Origin: Halobacterium rubrum
Lineage (GTDB): Archaea; Halobacteriota; Halobacteria; Halobacteriales; Halobacteriaceae
Assembly: GCF_021729015.1 (NCBI RefSeq)
Contig: NZ_JAJQQZ010000001.1
Location: forward strand, 682,001 to 746,000
Length of the DNA stretch: 64,000 nt
Direction: 5' to 3'
The notes under the pieces are model-generated. The model saw only the letters and a list, made by a program, of their open reading frames with translations, was not told the DNA's origin and made no database searches. Positions within the stretch are counted from its first letter, which is position 1. Each line of letters begins with the position of its first letter. Both the position numbers and the translations under genes were made by a program. Positions 45,573 through 53,875 of the stretch are shown here, one piece after another.

Positions 45573-46265
45573 TCAGTCCGCCGTCGTGTCGGGCGCGCGC
45601 TGCGGCGACACCGACCACGTCTCCTGGGTGTACGCCATCTCCCAGAAATCGTGTTCGAGGCGCGCGCTCCGGTGGAACGCTGCCCGCATGGCCTCGCGGG
45701 CGCCCGGTCGCTCGTCGGCGAGCCGGTCGACCAGGTCGCGCATCCACCCGACAGTCTCGCGGAACGCGTCGCTGGTGTACTTCTCGACGAACGGCGTGTA
45801 GCGGTGCTGGCCGTCCGCCAGCTCCGCCATGTGGTCGGCGACGTCCAGGTAACCCTGCCCGCAGGGGTAGACGGCGGCAGCGACCGTCGGCAGCCCGCCC
45901 TCGCGGGCACAGCGGACGAGGTGGTCGGTGTAGGCCTGACAGGTCGGAGCCTTCTCGACGGCCTCGAGGTCCCCGGCGGTGAGGCCGTAGTCGGCGGCGA
46001 ACTCGCGGTGGAGGTCGAGCTCGTCGGCGAGCACGCGGTGTGCGGTCTCGGCGAGCCGAGTGGTCGTCTGTTCGTCGTCGGCGCGCGCGGCCGCCAGCGA
46101 GAACACGTCGGCGTAGTCCAGCAGGTAGCGGTAATCCTGCTCGACCCAGTGCCGGAAGGCGGCGTCGTCGAGCGTGCCGGCGGCGAGCTCCGTGACGAAC
46201 GAGTGGTCGTACTGGGCGGCCCAGACCGGTTCGGCCTCGGCGAGAAGCGTGTCGCTGAACGCCAT
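45573..46265 (-). CDS. TenA-family thiaminase II / aminopyrimidine aminohydrolase
   Basis: This 230-aa helical protein fits TenA, which recovers the pyrimidine moiety of degraded thiamin. Family marks include DYRYLLDYADVFSLAAARA, the Cys in AAVYPCGQGYLDVA at the catalytic-cysteine position, and RLEHDFWEMAYTQETW near the C-terminus with the conserved Glu. The start at 46265 is an ATG before FSDTLLAEAEPVW; nine upstream codons are dropped. No other thiamin gene is next to it. Confidence 0.9.
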   Translation of the reverse strand: MAFSDTLLAEAEPVWAAQYDHSFVTELAAGTLDDAAFRHWVEQDYRYLLDYADVFSLAAARADDEQTTTRLAETAHRVLADELDLHREFAADYGLTAGDLEAVEKAPTCQAYTDHLVRCAREGGLPTVAAAVYPCGQGYLDVADHMAELADGQHRYTPFVEKYTSDAFRETVGWMRDLVDRLADERPGAREAMRAAFHRSARLEHDFWEMAYTQETWSVSPQRAPDTTAD

Positions 46266-46313
46266 ACGTGGCCGGTGGGCTCCCGCGAGCAAATAACCTA
46301 GTGATACAACTGA

Positions 46314-46727
46314 CTAATCGCGCACGGCGACAGGCTGGCGTTCGAAGTCCTCGCCGGTCCACAGCCACGCGTCCAGTGTCGGCGGCCGCGCGGCCAGCGA
46401 CGCCACGACGTACACGTGGCCGGGCCACCGCGCGTGCTCGCGGTCCGCCGCACTCGGCCGCCCCGGCCCCGACGGGTGCGAGTGGTAGAACCCGACGACC
46501 TCCATCCCGGTCGCCTCCGCCTCGTCGAACACCGCCAGCGTCGTCTCCGGGTCGAGCTCGTACCGCACTCGCGGTGCGTCCGCCACGTTCGGCACCCGGC
46601 GGACCGCCGTCACGCGCCGCTGGTCGCCGTCGCGCTCGCCGACGAACACGCCACAGGCCTCCAGCGGCGCGTCCGCCTGCGCGTGGTCGAGCACGGCGTC
46701 GTAGGCGTCCCGCGTGAGGACGAACAC
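46314..46727 (-). CDS. JAMM/MPN+ metalloprotease, probable desampylase
   Basis: The 137-aa protein is a stand-alone JAMM domain: EACGVFVG with the catalytic Glu (about residue 23) and HSHPSGPGRPSAAD giving His82, His84, Ser92 and Asp95, the complete HxHx7SxxD zinc motif. Archaeal proteins of this type (HvJAMM1 in Haloferax) remove SAMP modifiers from proteins. A SAMP gene lies at 21.3 kb. There is no ATG; the GTG at 46727 matches family length, and longer frames run into unlike sequence. Confidence 0.85.
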   Translation of the reverse strand: MFVLTRDAYDAVLDHAQADAPLEACGVFVGERDGDQRRVTAVRRVPNVADAPRVRYELDPETTLAVFDEAEATGMEVVGFYHSHPSGPGRPSAADREHARWPGHVYVVASLAARPPTLDAWLWTGEDFERQPVAVRD

Positions 46728-46795
46728 GCCCCCTGATTCGGGGCCGGTACGGAAAAGTCGCGGTGGTGCTCGCGGTGGGTGCTGCTCCGGAGGCG

Positions 46796-47419
46796 TTACT
46801 CGCGCGTGCCGTCCGGGACGGGGTCGGCGTCGCCCTCGAAGTCCCGGCGCATTGCGATCTCGAACCACGGGCACAGCCGGAGCTGGCGGTAGTACCGGGG
46901 GTTCTCGTGCAGGTCCTCGTAGTCGACCCACATCGCGCCGCCGACCTCCTCGGGGTCGCGGTCGAAGCTCGTGTCGTGCAGCGTCGCCTGCAGGACCGCA
47001 CAGACCTCCCACTCGAGACCCTGGTCGAGGTAGTGGCGCCTGTACTCGAAGCGGTCCGTGACCTCGAGGTCGCCGTACTGGTCGGGAGTGATGCCGAGTT
47101 CCTCCTCTAAGCGCTCGCGGGTGGCTTCCTTCTGGCTCTGGCCCTCCACGGGGTGGCTGGCGACCGTGCCGTCCCAGTAGGTGTCCCAGAGGCGCTTGCG
47201 TTCGGCGCGCTGCGCGAGCAGCACGCGACCGTCCTCGTCGAACAGTAGGCAGGTGAACGCGCGGTGACGGATGCCGTCCCCGGTGTGGGCGTCGAGGCGG
47301 TTCGCCAGCCCCTCGCGCTCGTCGTGGGCGTCGACGGCGACGACGGCCTGCTCGGCGTTCTCGGCGGTCTCGTCGTCCCGGCTGGATTCGACGGAGACGC
47401 TCGGCTCGGTCTCGCTCAT
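46796..47419 (-). CDS. Type 1 isopentenyl-diphosphate isomerase-like Nudix protein lacking the catalytic Cys
   Basis: The 207-aa protein has an acidic N-terminus and a Nudix/IDI-1 core: HRAFTCLLFDEDGRVLLAQRA, then DGTVASHPVEGQSQKEATRERLEEELG, and RRHYLDQGLEWEVCAVL. The glutamates E136/E138 of the isomerase site are present, but at the position of the essential cysteine (NxxCxHP in IDI-1) there is Ala87 (VASHP). It could be a divergent isomerase, or a Nudix hydrolase of another diphosphate. Haloarchaea may also carry a type 2 enzyme. Confidence 0.8.
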   Translation of the reverse strand: MSETEPSVSVESSRDDETAENAEQAVVAVDAHDEREGLANRLDAHTGDGIRHRAFTCLLFDEDGRVLLAQRAERKRLWDTYWDGTVASHPVEGQSQKEATRERLEEELGITPDQYGDLEVTDRFEYRRHYLDQGLEWEVCAVLQATLHDTSFDRDPEEVGGAMWVDYEDLHENPRYYRQLRLCPWFEIAMRRDFEGDADPVPDGTRE

Positions 47420-47458
47420 GCTCTCACGCACGGCGACCCGGCCTAATAGCGCTTCGAC

Positions 47459-47878
47459 TCACCCGAGCTTCTCGTCGAGAATCAGCCGCGTGCGCGTGGA
47501 CACGACCGCGTCCTGCTCGCGGGCTTTCGTCATCAGGTCGTTGACGCCACCAGTGTCTGCGGCGTCGACGACCAGCACGATGTCGTCCTCGCCGGAGACC
47601 TGCCAGACGAAGTCGACGGCGTCCCACTCCACCATGCGGTCGCCGAGCTCGTGGGTGTCGACGTCCATCGCCACCCCGATCTCGATCATCGCCTTGACGT
47701 TCCCGGTGGAGGTCGAGACCGTGAACCGCTCGATGACGCCGTCCTCGACGAGCTGGTCGACGCGGTTGCGCACGGTGCCCTCGCTGACGCCGATGTCGTC
47801 GGCGATCTCGGTGTAGGGGGTGCGCGCGTCTCGTCGCAGCGTGTCCAGAATCTGGCGGTCGACGTCGTCCATACCCAT
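47459..47878 (-). CDS. Lrp/AsnC family transcriptional regulator
   Basis: This 139-aa regulator has an N-terminal helix-turn-helix (DVDRQILDTLRRDARTPYTEIADDIGVSEGTVRNRVDQLVEDGVI) and a RAM/AsnC ligand domain (DFVWQVSGEDDIVLVVDAADTGGVNDLMTKARE). It is divergent from carA with a 91-nt spacer containing a perfect palindrome, TACGA-aaa-TCGTA, placed 27-39 nt from this ATG, so autoregulation and control of carbamoyl-phosphate synthesis are likely. An alternative ATG at 47872 is equally possible. Confidence 0.9.
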   Translation of the reverse strand: MGMDDVDRQILDTLRRDARTPYTEIADDIGVSEGTVRNRVDQLVEDGVIERFTVSTSTGNVKAMIEIGVAMDVDTHELGDRMVEWDAVDFVWQVSGEDDIVLVVDAADTGGVNDLMTKAREQDAVVSTRTRLILDEKLG

Positions 47879-47969
47879 CGTACCGGGACGCACACAAAAA
47901 GGATTACGAAAATCGTAGCCAATCTACGAAAGGAAGATTTATAGTCCGCAGATGCGTGTGAATCTCGTA
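47879..47969. promoter_or_regulatory. lrp/carA divergent promoter with Lrp-type palindrome
   Basis: The spacer holds TACGA-AAA-TCGTA at 47905-47917, a perfect 5-bp inverted repeat. A further half-site TACGA at 47925-47929 is exactly 20 bp from the first, and another TCGTA at 47965-47969 abuts the carA ATG. The carA TATA element TTTATA is at 47938-47943, about 28 nt before the ATG, so the palindrome lies just upstream of it. For lrp the palindrome overlaps the expected TATA position. The same palindrome occurs upstream of carB. Confidence 0.6.
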
Positions 47970-49031
47970 ATGCCAGACGCCTACCTCGCGCTCGAGACCG
48001 GCGACGTGGTCGAGGCGACAGCCCGCGCCCCGGGGACGGCGCGCGGCGAACTCGTCTTCACGACCGCGTACACCGGCTACGAGGAGAGCCTCACCGACCC
48101 CTCCTACGAAGCCCAGGTGCTCACGTTCGCCTACCCCCTCATCGGGAACTACGGCGTCCGCCCCGAGCGCACCGAGTCCGACCGCGTCCACCCCAGCGCC
48201 GTCGTCGCCCGCGAACTCACGGACGACGTCGCCGACTGGCTGCGCGACGAGGGTGTCCCCGCCGTCGACGGCATCGACACCCGCGACCTCGTCCTCGACA
48301 TCCGCGAGGGCGGTGCGATGCAGGTCGGCATCGCCGCCGGCCCCGACGCCAGCCCCGCCGAGGCCCGCGCGCAGCTCGCCGACTGCCCGCACCTCTCGGA
48401 CCTCACGGACATCGGCGCGCGCGTCAGCGTCGACGCGCCCGAAGTCCACGGCGACGGCGACACCGACGTCGCGCTCGTGGACTGCGGCGCCAAGCAGTCC
48501 ATCGTCGACTCGCTGGTCGACCGCGGCGCCACCGTCCACCAGCTCCCTTACGACGCCACGCCCGCCGACGTCGACGCCATCGACCCCGACGTGCTGTTCG
48601 TCTCCAACGGCCCCGGCGACCCCGCGAACTTCGGCGCCGCCGAACGCCTCGTCGACGAGTACGTCGGCGAGGTCCCCATCGCCGGCATCTGCCTCGGCCA
48701 GCAGGTCGTCGCCCGCGCGCTCGGTGGCGACACCGAGAAGATGGCGTTCGGCCACCGCGGCGTCAACCAGCCCGTCCTCGACCACGGCTCGGGTCGGGTC
48801 GTCATGACCACGCAGAACCACGGCTACACCGTCGCCGACCCCGGCGACCTCGACGTCACGCAGGTCAACGTCAACGACGACACCCCGGAGGGGCTGGACT
48901 CGGAGGCGCTCGACGTCCTCACCCGCCAGTACCACCCCGAAGCCAACCCCGGGCCGAACGATACCCTCGACTTCTTCGACGACGTGCTCGCCATGGCCGA
49001 GGCGCGTCAAACCCCCGTCGCCGCCGACTGA
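47970..49031 (+). CDS. carA: Carbamoyl-phosphate synthase small subunit
   Basis: The 353-aa glutaminase subunit releases ammonia for carbamoyl phosphate used in pyrimidine and arginine synthesis. It has the CarA N-terminal domain (ELVFTTAYTGYEESLTDPSYEAQVLTFAYPLIGNYG) and a class I amidotransferase: SNGPGDP, GICLGQQ with the nucleophile Cys, and the His-Glu of QYHPEANPGP. The ATG at 47970 fits a leaderless start 27 nt after TTTATA; an upstream ATG at 47952 would add six residues and lies before the predicted transcript start. Confidence 0.95.
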   Translation: MPDAYLALETGDVVEATARAPGTARGELVFTTAYTGYEESLTDPSYEAQVLTFAYPLIGNYGVRPERTESDRVHPSAVVARELTDDVADWLRDEGVPAVDGIDTRDLVLDIREGGAMQVGIAAGPDASPAEARAQLADCPHLSDLTDIGARVSVDAPEVHGDGDTDVALVDCGAKQSIVDSLVDRGATVHQLPYDATPADVDAIDPDVLFVSNGPGDPANFGAAERLVDEYVGEVPIAGICLGQQVVARALGGDTEKMAFGHRGVNQPVLDHGSGRVVMTTQNHGYTVADPGDLDVTQVNVNDDTPEGLDSEALDVLTRQYHPEANPGPNDTLDFFDDVLAMAEARQTPVAAD

Positions 49032-49109
49032 CGGCGCCCCGCTGTTCTCTCCGTCCCGATACGCACGCGGCCCGAAGCGTTACATTCCGCGCTGAACAAC
49101 CGGAATATA

Positions 49110-49394
49110 ATGCCCGAGTCGGAGTCCGTCTTCTCCGAGAATCCGCTGACGTTCCGCGAGTGGCACGCCGCCGTGCTCGGCGGGAGCGTCGGCGCCGTCG
49201 CTGGCTACCTTCCCACTATCGGCTACCCCGGCGCCGCCGTCACCCTCGCGGGCCTCGTCGTCGGCGTCGCGTTCGGAGTGAAGCGCCTCGGCAGTGTCGC
49301 CGGACGCACCGTCAGGAAGGAGCCGTGGTACGCGCTCGCCGCGCTCGTCGTCGTCGGGGCTGCTGTCCGGCTGCTGCTGCCGGTGTTCGCGTGA
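49110..49394 (+). CDS. Small membrane protein
   Basis: This 94-aa protein has three hydrophobic segments (HAAVLGGSVGAVAGYLPTIG, AVTLAGLVVGVAFGV and YALAALVVVGAAVRLLLPV) joined by short polar loops, preceded by TFREWH. I do not recognise a family. A TATA-like element (ATAT before the ATG) is close by. It lies between carA and carB, convergent with carB by 4 nt, without an evident functional link. Confidence 0.68.
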   Translation: MPESESVFSENPLTFREWHAAVLGGSVGAVAGYLPTIGYPGAAVTLAGLVVGVAFGVKRLGSVAGRTVRKEPWYALAALVVVGAAVRLLLPVFA

Positions 49395-49398
49395 CCGG

Positions 49399-52300
49399 TC
49401 AGCCCCAGGTCTCGTCGCGAATCGGGCGCTCGCCGACCGGCGCGACGTCCAGGTCGCCGTCCGAGGCGGCGACGCCCTCGAGCATCGCCTCGGCCGCCGC
49501 TTCCGTGGAAACGTAGGGGATCTCCTCCTCGACGGCCGTCGTCAGCGCCGCCCGGTCGTCGCTCACGAGGAACTCCACCTCGCCCTGGCGGATGGCTTCG
49601 GGGACGTCTTCGGTCTCCACGACTTCGAAGTGCTCGTCGAAGCCGTCGACGGGGAGGTCGACGACCGCCGCCGACCCGGGCTCGGGGGCGTTGAACGCCG
49701 CCGTCTGGGCCTTCCAGTACGCCATCCCGGGGTCGCTGGCGGTGCCCATCACCTCGCCAGTGGACTTCATCTCCGGGCCGAGCCGCGGGTCCGACTCCGG
49801 CAGCCGGTCGAACGGCAACACGACCTCCTTCACGCTGTACTGCTCGGGGACGCCCTCGCTGGCGTCGAGCTCGGCCAGCGAGTGGCCGGCCATCACCTTC
49901 GCCGCGAGCTTCGCGATGGGGACCCCCGTCGCCTTCGAGACGAACGGGACCGTGCGCGAGGAGCGCGGGTTCGCTTCGAGAACGTACACTTCGCTGCTCG
50001 CGGCTTCGCCGCTCGCACCTTCCGAGGAGCGTGGCTCCTCGCGGTCCTGTACGGCGAGCTGGACGTTCAGCAGGCCGACCGTGTCGAGGGCGGTCGCGAT
50101 CTCCTCGGTGACCTCCCGAACCCGGGCCAGCGTGTCGTCGTCGAGGCTCCGGGGCGGAATCACGCACGCCGAGTCCCCGGAGTGCACACCGGCGGACTCG
50201 ACGTGCTCCATCACGCCGCCCAGCAGCACGTCCTCGCCATCGGAGACGGCGTCGACGTCCAGTTCAACGGCATTCGCGAGGAACTCGTCGACGAGAATCG
50301 GCTTGTCCGGGCTCACCCGGACGGCCTCCTCGACGTAGTGGCGGAGCTCGTCGTCGTCGTGGACGACCTCCATCGCCCGCCCGCCGAGCACGTAGCTCGG
50401 GCGGACGAGCACCGGGTAGCCGACCTCGTTGGCGAGGTCGAGGGCTTCCGCCTCGCTGGTCGCGGAGCCCCCGTCGGGCTGGCTGATGCCGAGTTCGTCC
50501 ATCAGGCGGTTGAAGCGGTCGCGGTCCTCCGCGAGGTCCATCGCGTCCACGCTCGTCCCCATCACCTCGCAGTCGAGGTTGCGGCGCTCCAGTTCCGCTT
50601 CGAGGGGGTCGCCGACGTCGACGCTGGTCTGGCCGCCGAACTGCACCATCACGCCGTCGGCGTTCGTCGCCTCGACGACGTCCGCAACCTCCTCGGCGGT
50701 GATCGGCTCGAAGAACAGGCCGTCGGAGGTGTCGTAGTCCGTCGACACCGTCTCGGGGTTGTTGTTCACGACGTGGGCTTCGACGCCCGCCTCGCGGAGC
50801 GCGCGCACGGCGTGGACCGTGCAGTAGTCGAACTCCACGCCCTGCCCGATGCGGATGGGGCCGCCGCCGACGATGACCACGCTCTCGGCGTCGCGGTCCG
50901 CCTGCACCTCGCTGCGGGTCGAGCCCGACGAACGCGCCGAGTAGTAGTACGGTGTGGAGGCGGCGAACTCGCCCGCGCAGGTGTCGACCTGCTTGAACGT
51001 CCGCTCGGGCGCCGTGGTCTCGACGTCACCGACAGCCACGTCGCCACCGTCGCTCGCCAGCTCCGCGACCTCGCTGTTCGTGTAGCCGAGCTGGGCGGGC
51101 GTCGCGACGTCGCCCTCGCTGGCGGCTTCGGAGGCCTCGGCCACGTTCTGGAAGCGCTCGAGGTACCAGTCGCGGAAGCCCGTGAGGTCGTTCACGTCGT
51201 CGACCGTGAAGCCGCGCTCGAACGCCTCGAAGACGGCGTACGGCCGGTCGGGGCTCGCGCGCTCGAGGTAGTCGGCGGCGAGCTCTTCGTCGCCCACGTC
51301 GGTCCAGTCTACGCTCGGGTCGTACTCCGAGGACCGCAGCGCCTTCAGCAGGCTCTCCTCGAACGTCCGCCCGATGGCCATCGCCTCGCCCGTCGACTTC
51401 ATCGCCGTCGACAGCTCGAAGTCGACTTCCGGGAACTTGTCGTTGGGCCACCGGGGCACCTTCGTCACCACGTAGTCGATGGCCGGCTCGAAGGCGGCGG
51501 TCGTCTGGCCCGTGATCTCGTTCTCGATCTCGTGGAGGCGCTTGCCGAGCGCGACCTTCGCCGTCACGCGGGCGATGGGGTAGCCGGTCGCCTTCGACGC
51601 GAGCGCCGACGACCGCGAGACGCGCGGATTGACCTCGACGACCCGGTACTCGCCGCCGGGCGTGCCGTCGTCGCGCCACGCGAACTGGATGTTGCAGCCG
51701 CCCTGGATGCCCAAATCCCGGATGACTTCGAGTGCGGCGTCCCGCATCTCCTGGTGCCCGTCGTCCGGGATGACCTGGCTCGGCGTGACGACCGTCGACT
51801 CGCCCGTGTGGATGCCCATCGGGTCGATGTTCTCCATGTTGCAGACGATGATACAGGAGTCGCCGGCGTCCCGCATCACCTCGTACTCCAGTTCGACCCA
51901 GCCCGAGATGGACTCCGTGACGAGGACCTCGGAGTTCCGGGAGAGCCGCAGGCCCGTGCGCACGCGGTCGACGAGCCCCTCGAAGTCGTCGACGACGCCG
52001 GAGCCGCTGCCGCCGAGGGTGTACGTCGTCCGCGCGATGACCGGTAGCCCGCCGACCGCCTCGACTGCGTCGTCGACGCGCTCGCGCAGCGAGTCCTCGT
52101 CCATGTCCGTCACCGTCTCGTCGTCGCCGAGCGCGATGGTCGTCGAAGCCGGCACCGGCTGGCCGAGGTCCTCCATGCGCTGGCGGAACAGGTCGCGGTC
52201 CTCCGTCGCGTAGATGGTGTCCAGCGGCGTCCCCATCACGTCGACGTCGTGTTCGTCGAGGACGCCCTGCTCGGCGAGTTCCGCCGTGACGTTCAGCCCG

Positions 52301-52575
52301 GTCTGGCCGCCGAGCCCGGCGATGACGCCGTCCGGGTTCTCCTGTTCGATGACCTCTGCGATGGCGTCGGGCTCGATGGGCTCGATGTAGACCGCGTCGG
52401 CCATCTCGGGGTCGGTCATGATGGTCGCGGGGTTCGAGTTCACCAGCACGACTCGGACGCCCTCCTCCTGGAGCGCGCGGCAGGCCTGCGCGCCCGAGTA
52501 GTCGAACTCTGCCGCCTGACCAATCTGGATGGGGCCACTCCCGATGAGCAGTATCGTCCGGTCGTCCTCGGTCAT
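49399..52575 (-). CDS. carB: Carbamoyl-phosphate synthase large subunit
   Basis: The 1058-aa synthetase subunit has the duplicated ATP-grasp structure: first half opening LLIGSGPIQIGQAAEFDYSG with FAWRDDGTPGGEYRVVEVNPRVSRSSALASKATGYP, second half with VIVGGGPIRIGQGVEFDYC and EVYVLEANPRSSRTVPFVSKATG. The C-terminal allosteric MGS-like domain is short (about 100 residues ending PIRDETWG). It is not adjacent to carA in an operon; instead it is transcribed convergently from its own promoter, which carries the same palindrome as the lrp/carA spacer. The two genes are thus probably co-regulated. Confidence 0.96.
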   Translation of the reverse strand: MTEDDRTILLIGSGPIQIGQAAEFDYSGAQACRALQEEGVRVVLVNSNPATIMTDPEMADAVYIEPIEPDAIAEVIEQENPDGVIAGLGGQTGLNVTAELAEQGVLDEHDVDVMGTPLDTIYATEDRDLFRQRMEDLGQPVPASTTIALGDDETVTDMDEDSLRERVDDAVEAVGGLPVIARTTYTLGGSGSGVVDDFEGLVDRVRTGLRLSRNSEVLVTESISGWVELEYEVMRDAGDSCIIVCNMENIDPMGIHTGESTVVTPSQVIPDDGHQEMRDAALEVIRDLGIQGGCNIQFAWRDDGTPGGEYRVVEVNPRVSRSSALASKATGYPIARVTAKVALGKRLHEIENEITGQTTAAFEPAIDYVVTKVPRWPNDKFPEVDFELSTAMKSTGEAMAIGRTFEESLLKALRSSEYDPSVDWTDVGDEELAADYLERASPDRPYAVFEAFERGFTVDDVNDLTGFRDWYLERFQNVAEASEAASEGDVATPAQLGYTNSEVAELASDGGDVAVGDVETTAPERTFKQVDTCAGEFAASTPYYYSARSSGSTRSEVQADRDAESVVIVGGGPIRIGQGVEFDYCTVHAVRALREAGVEAHVVNNNPETVSTDYDTSDGLFFEPITAEEVADVVEATNADGVMVQFGGQTSVDVGDPLEAELERRNLDCEVMGTSVDAMDLAEDRDRFNRLMDELGISQPDGGSATSEAEALDLANEVGYPVLVRPSYVLGGRAMEVVHDDDELRHYVEEAVRVSPDKPILVDEFLANAVELDVDAVSDGEDVLLGGVMEHVESAGVHSGDSACVIPPRSLDDDTLARVREVTEEIATALDTVGLLNVQLAVQDREEPRSSEGASGEAASSEVYVLEANPRSSRTVPFVSKATGVPIAKLAAKVMAGHSLAELDASEGVPEQYSVKEVVLPFDRLPESDPRLGPEMKSTGEVMGTASDPGMAYWKAQTAAFNAPEPGSAAVVDLPVDGFDEHFEVVETEDVPEAIRQGEVEFLVSDDRAALTTAVEEEIPYVSTEAAAEAMLEGVAASDGDLDVAPVGERPIRDETWG

Positions 52576-52600
52576 GTGTTACCCGATCGAAGTTCGGTCA

Positions 52601-52656
52601 TCGTAATAAGTTACACGGAACTGTGCGATGCTCGGAACTCAATTACGAATATCGTA
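52601..52656. promoter_or_regulatory. carB upstream region with Lrp-type palindrome and half-site
   Basis: TACGA-ATA-TCGTA at 52644-52656 repeats the arm sequence and 3-nt spacing of the lrp/carA palindrome. A single TCGTA at 52601-52605 lies next to the minus-strand TATA-like CTTATTA (52604-52610), 25-30 nt from the carB ATG. The distance between the two elements is about 51 bp, close to that between TCGTA elements in the carA spacer (52 bp), about five helical turns. Confidence 0.55.
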
Positions 52657-52774
52657 GAACTGGCGGGGCGGAGGGATCACGGCAAGTGCTCGAAACCGAG
52701 CGTGCGCGACCGGTCGGGAACTGAGGCCACCCGACAGCGCGTTTTTCCGTTCACGGCGCGTCAACACACCTGTC

Positions 52775-53158
52775 ATGTTCCTCGACGACCTCGAGGTCGA
52801 CCGGTCGACGCTCTCCGGCCCGGAAACCCGCGCCCTCGGGCGGATGGCGGCGGTCGCGTGGCTGCTCGACGACGCGATCCGCGTCCCCGGGACCGGCCGC
52901 CGCATCGGCCTCGACCCCGTCGTCGGCGTGCTCCCCGTGGCCGGCGACCTCGCCATGGCCGCGATTTCACTGTACATCGTCGTGGAAGCCGCGCTCGCCG
53001 GCGTCTCCCGGCGCACGCTCGCAGCGATGCTCGTCAACATCGCCATCGACACGGGCGCCGGTTCGGTCCCCGTCGTCGGCGACCTCTTCGACGCCAGCTG
53101 GAAAGCCAACAGGCGCAACGTCGAACTGGCCGCCCGGGACCTCGCCGAGGCTCCCTGA
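52775..53158 (+). CDS. DUF4112 family protein
   Basis: This 127-aa protein has the DUF4112 pattern: ALGRMAAVAWLLDDAIRVPGTGRRIGLDPVVGVLPVAGDLAMAAISLYIV, then AMLVNIAIDTGAGSVPVVGDLFDASWKANRRN. Two hydrophobic segments suggest a membrane-associated protein. The family is widespread with unknown function. It is transcribed divergently from carB, with a 200-nt region between holding the carB palindrome. Confidence 0.88.
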   Translation: MFLDDLEVDRSTLSGPETRALGRMAAVAWLLDDAIRVPGTGRRIGLDPVVGVLPVAGDLAMAAISLYIVVEAALAGVSRRTLAAMLVNIAIDTGAGSVPVVGDLFDASWKANRRNVELAARDLAEAP

Positions 53159-53232
53159 GGCCGGTCAGTCGCGTTAGAACAGTTCCCTCGTCGCTCACGG
53201 GACTCCCGCTGGGACGTCTCTCCCGAGACGAT

Positions 53233-53781
53233 TCAGACCGCCGAATCGTACTCGTCCTCGAAGTCCCGTTGCTGCCGGTAGACGTCGACGAACTCCTCGA
53301 CGTCGAACTCCTCGAGTTGCTCCTGGAACTCCGTCTTCGAGGACTCTGCCTCGGCGTGGCTGACGGCGTGGTCCATCAGCTCCACGACGAGTTCGACGAC
53401 GACCCGGTGGAGCTCGCGGGCGTCGAGGTCCGTCACCCAGCACATCGCGTAGCCGACGCTGCCGTTCTCGCTGGCGTCGACGGCCGTCACGTCCTCCGGA
53501 AGCTCCTCGAGGACGGCGCCCATCAGGTGGGGGGTGCCGAACTCCTCGAAGTCGTCATCCTCGGCGGGCTCGACGGCCTCCACGAGGACGTCGACGATGG
53601 ACTCCGGCACCCACCGCGACGGCGGGTGCATGTCCATCACGACGGCGTGTGTGTCGCCACACGAGCACGCGTAGTTCCGCATCCCCATGTCGAAGTCCTT
53701 CAGGTGGGCCTGCTCGCCACACGGCAGGTCGACCCAGTCGTCGTCTTCCTCCTCGGTACCGGGGACGCGTGGCTCCGTCAT
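53233..53781 (-). CDS. Conserved haloarchaeal protein, DUF5815-like
   Basis: The 182-aa acidic protein has conserved Cys pairs (LPCGEQAHLKD, and YACSCGDTHAVVMDMHPPSRWVPES) that could hold a metal ion, then EFGTPHLMGAVLEELPE and ELVVELMDHAVSHAE. I recall this as the haloarchaeal family DUF5815 of unknown function. A GTG codon precedes the ATG at 53781. It is divergent from the ABC transporter operon. Confidence 0.8.
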   Translation of the reverse strand: MTEPRVPGTEEEDDDWVDLPCGEQAHLKDFDMGMRNYACSCGDTHAVVMDMHPPSRWVPESIVDVLVEAVEPAEDDDFEEFGTPHLMGAVLEELPEDVTAVDASENGSVGYAMCWVTDLDARELHRVVVELVVELMDHAVSHAEAESSKTEFQEQLEEFDVEEFVDVYRQQRDFEDEYDSAV

Positions 53782-53875
53782 CACGGCGTCGTTGGCGCGG
53801 GCGCCGAATAAGCCCCGCGGACGGACGTGAACGAACGAGGAGAACGTTCATGGATTCACGAGGTGACGGTGTCGT

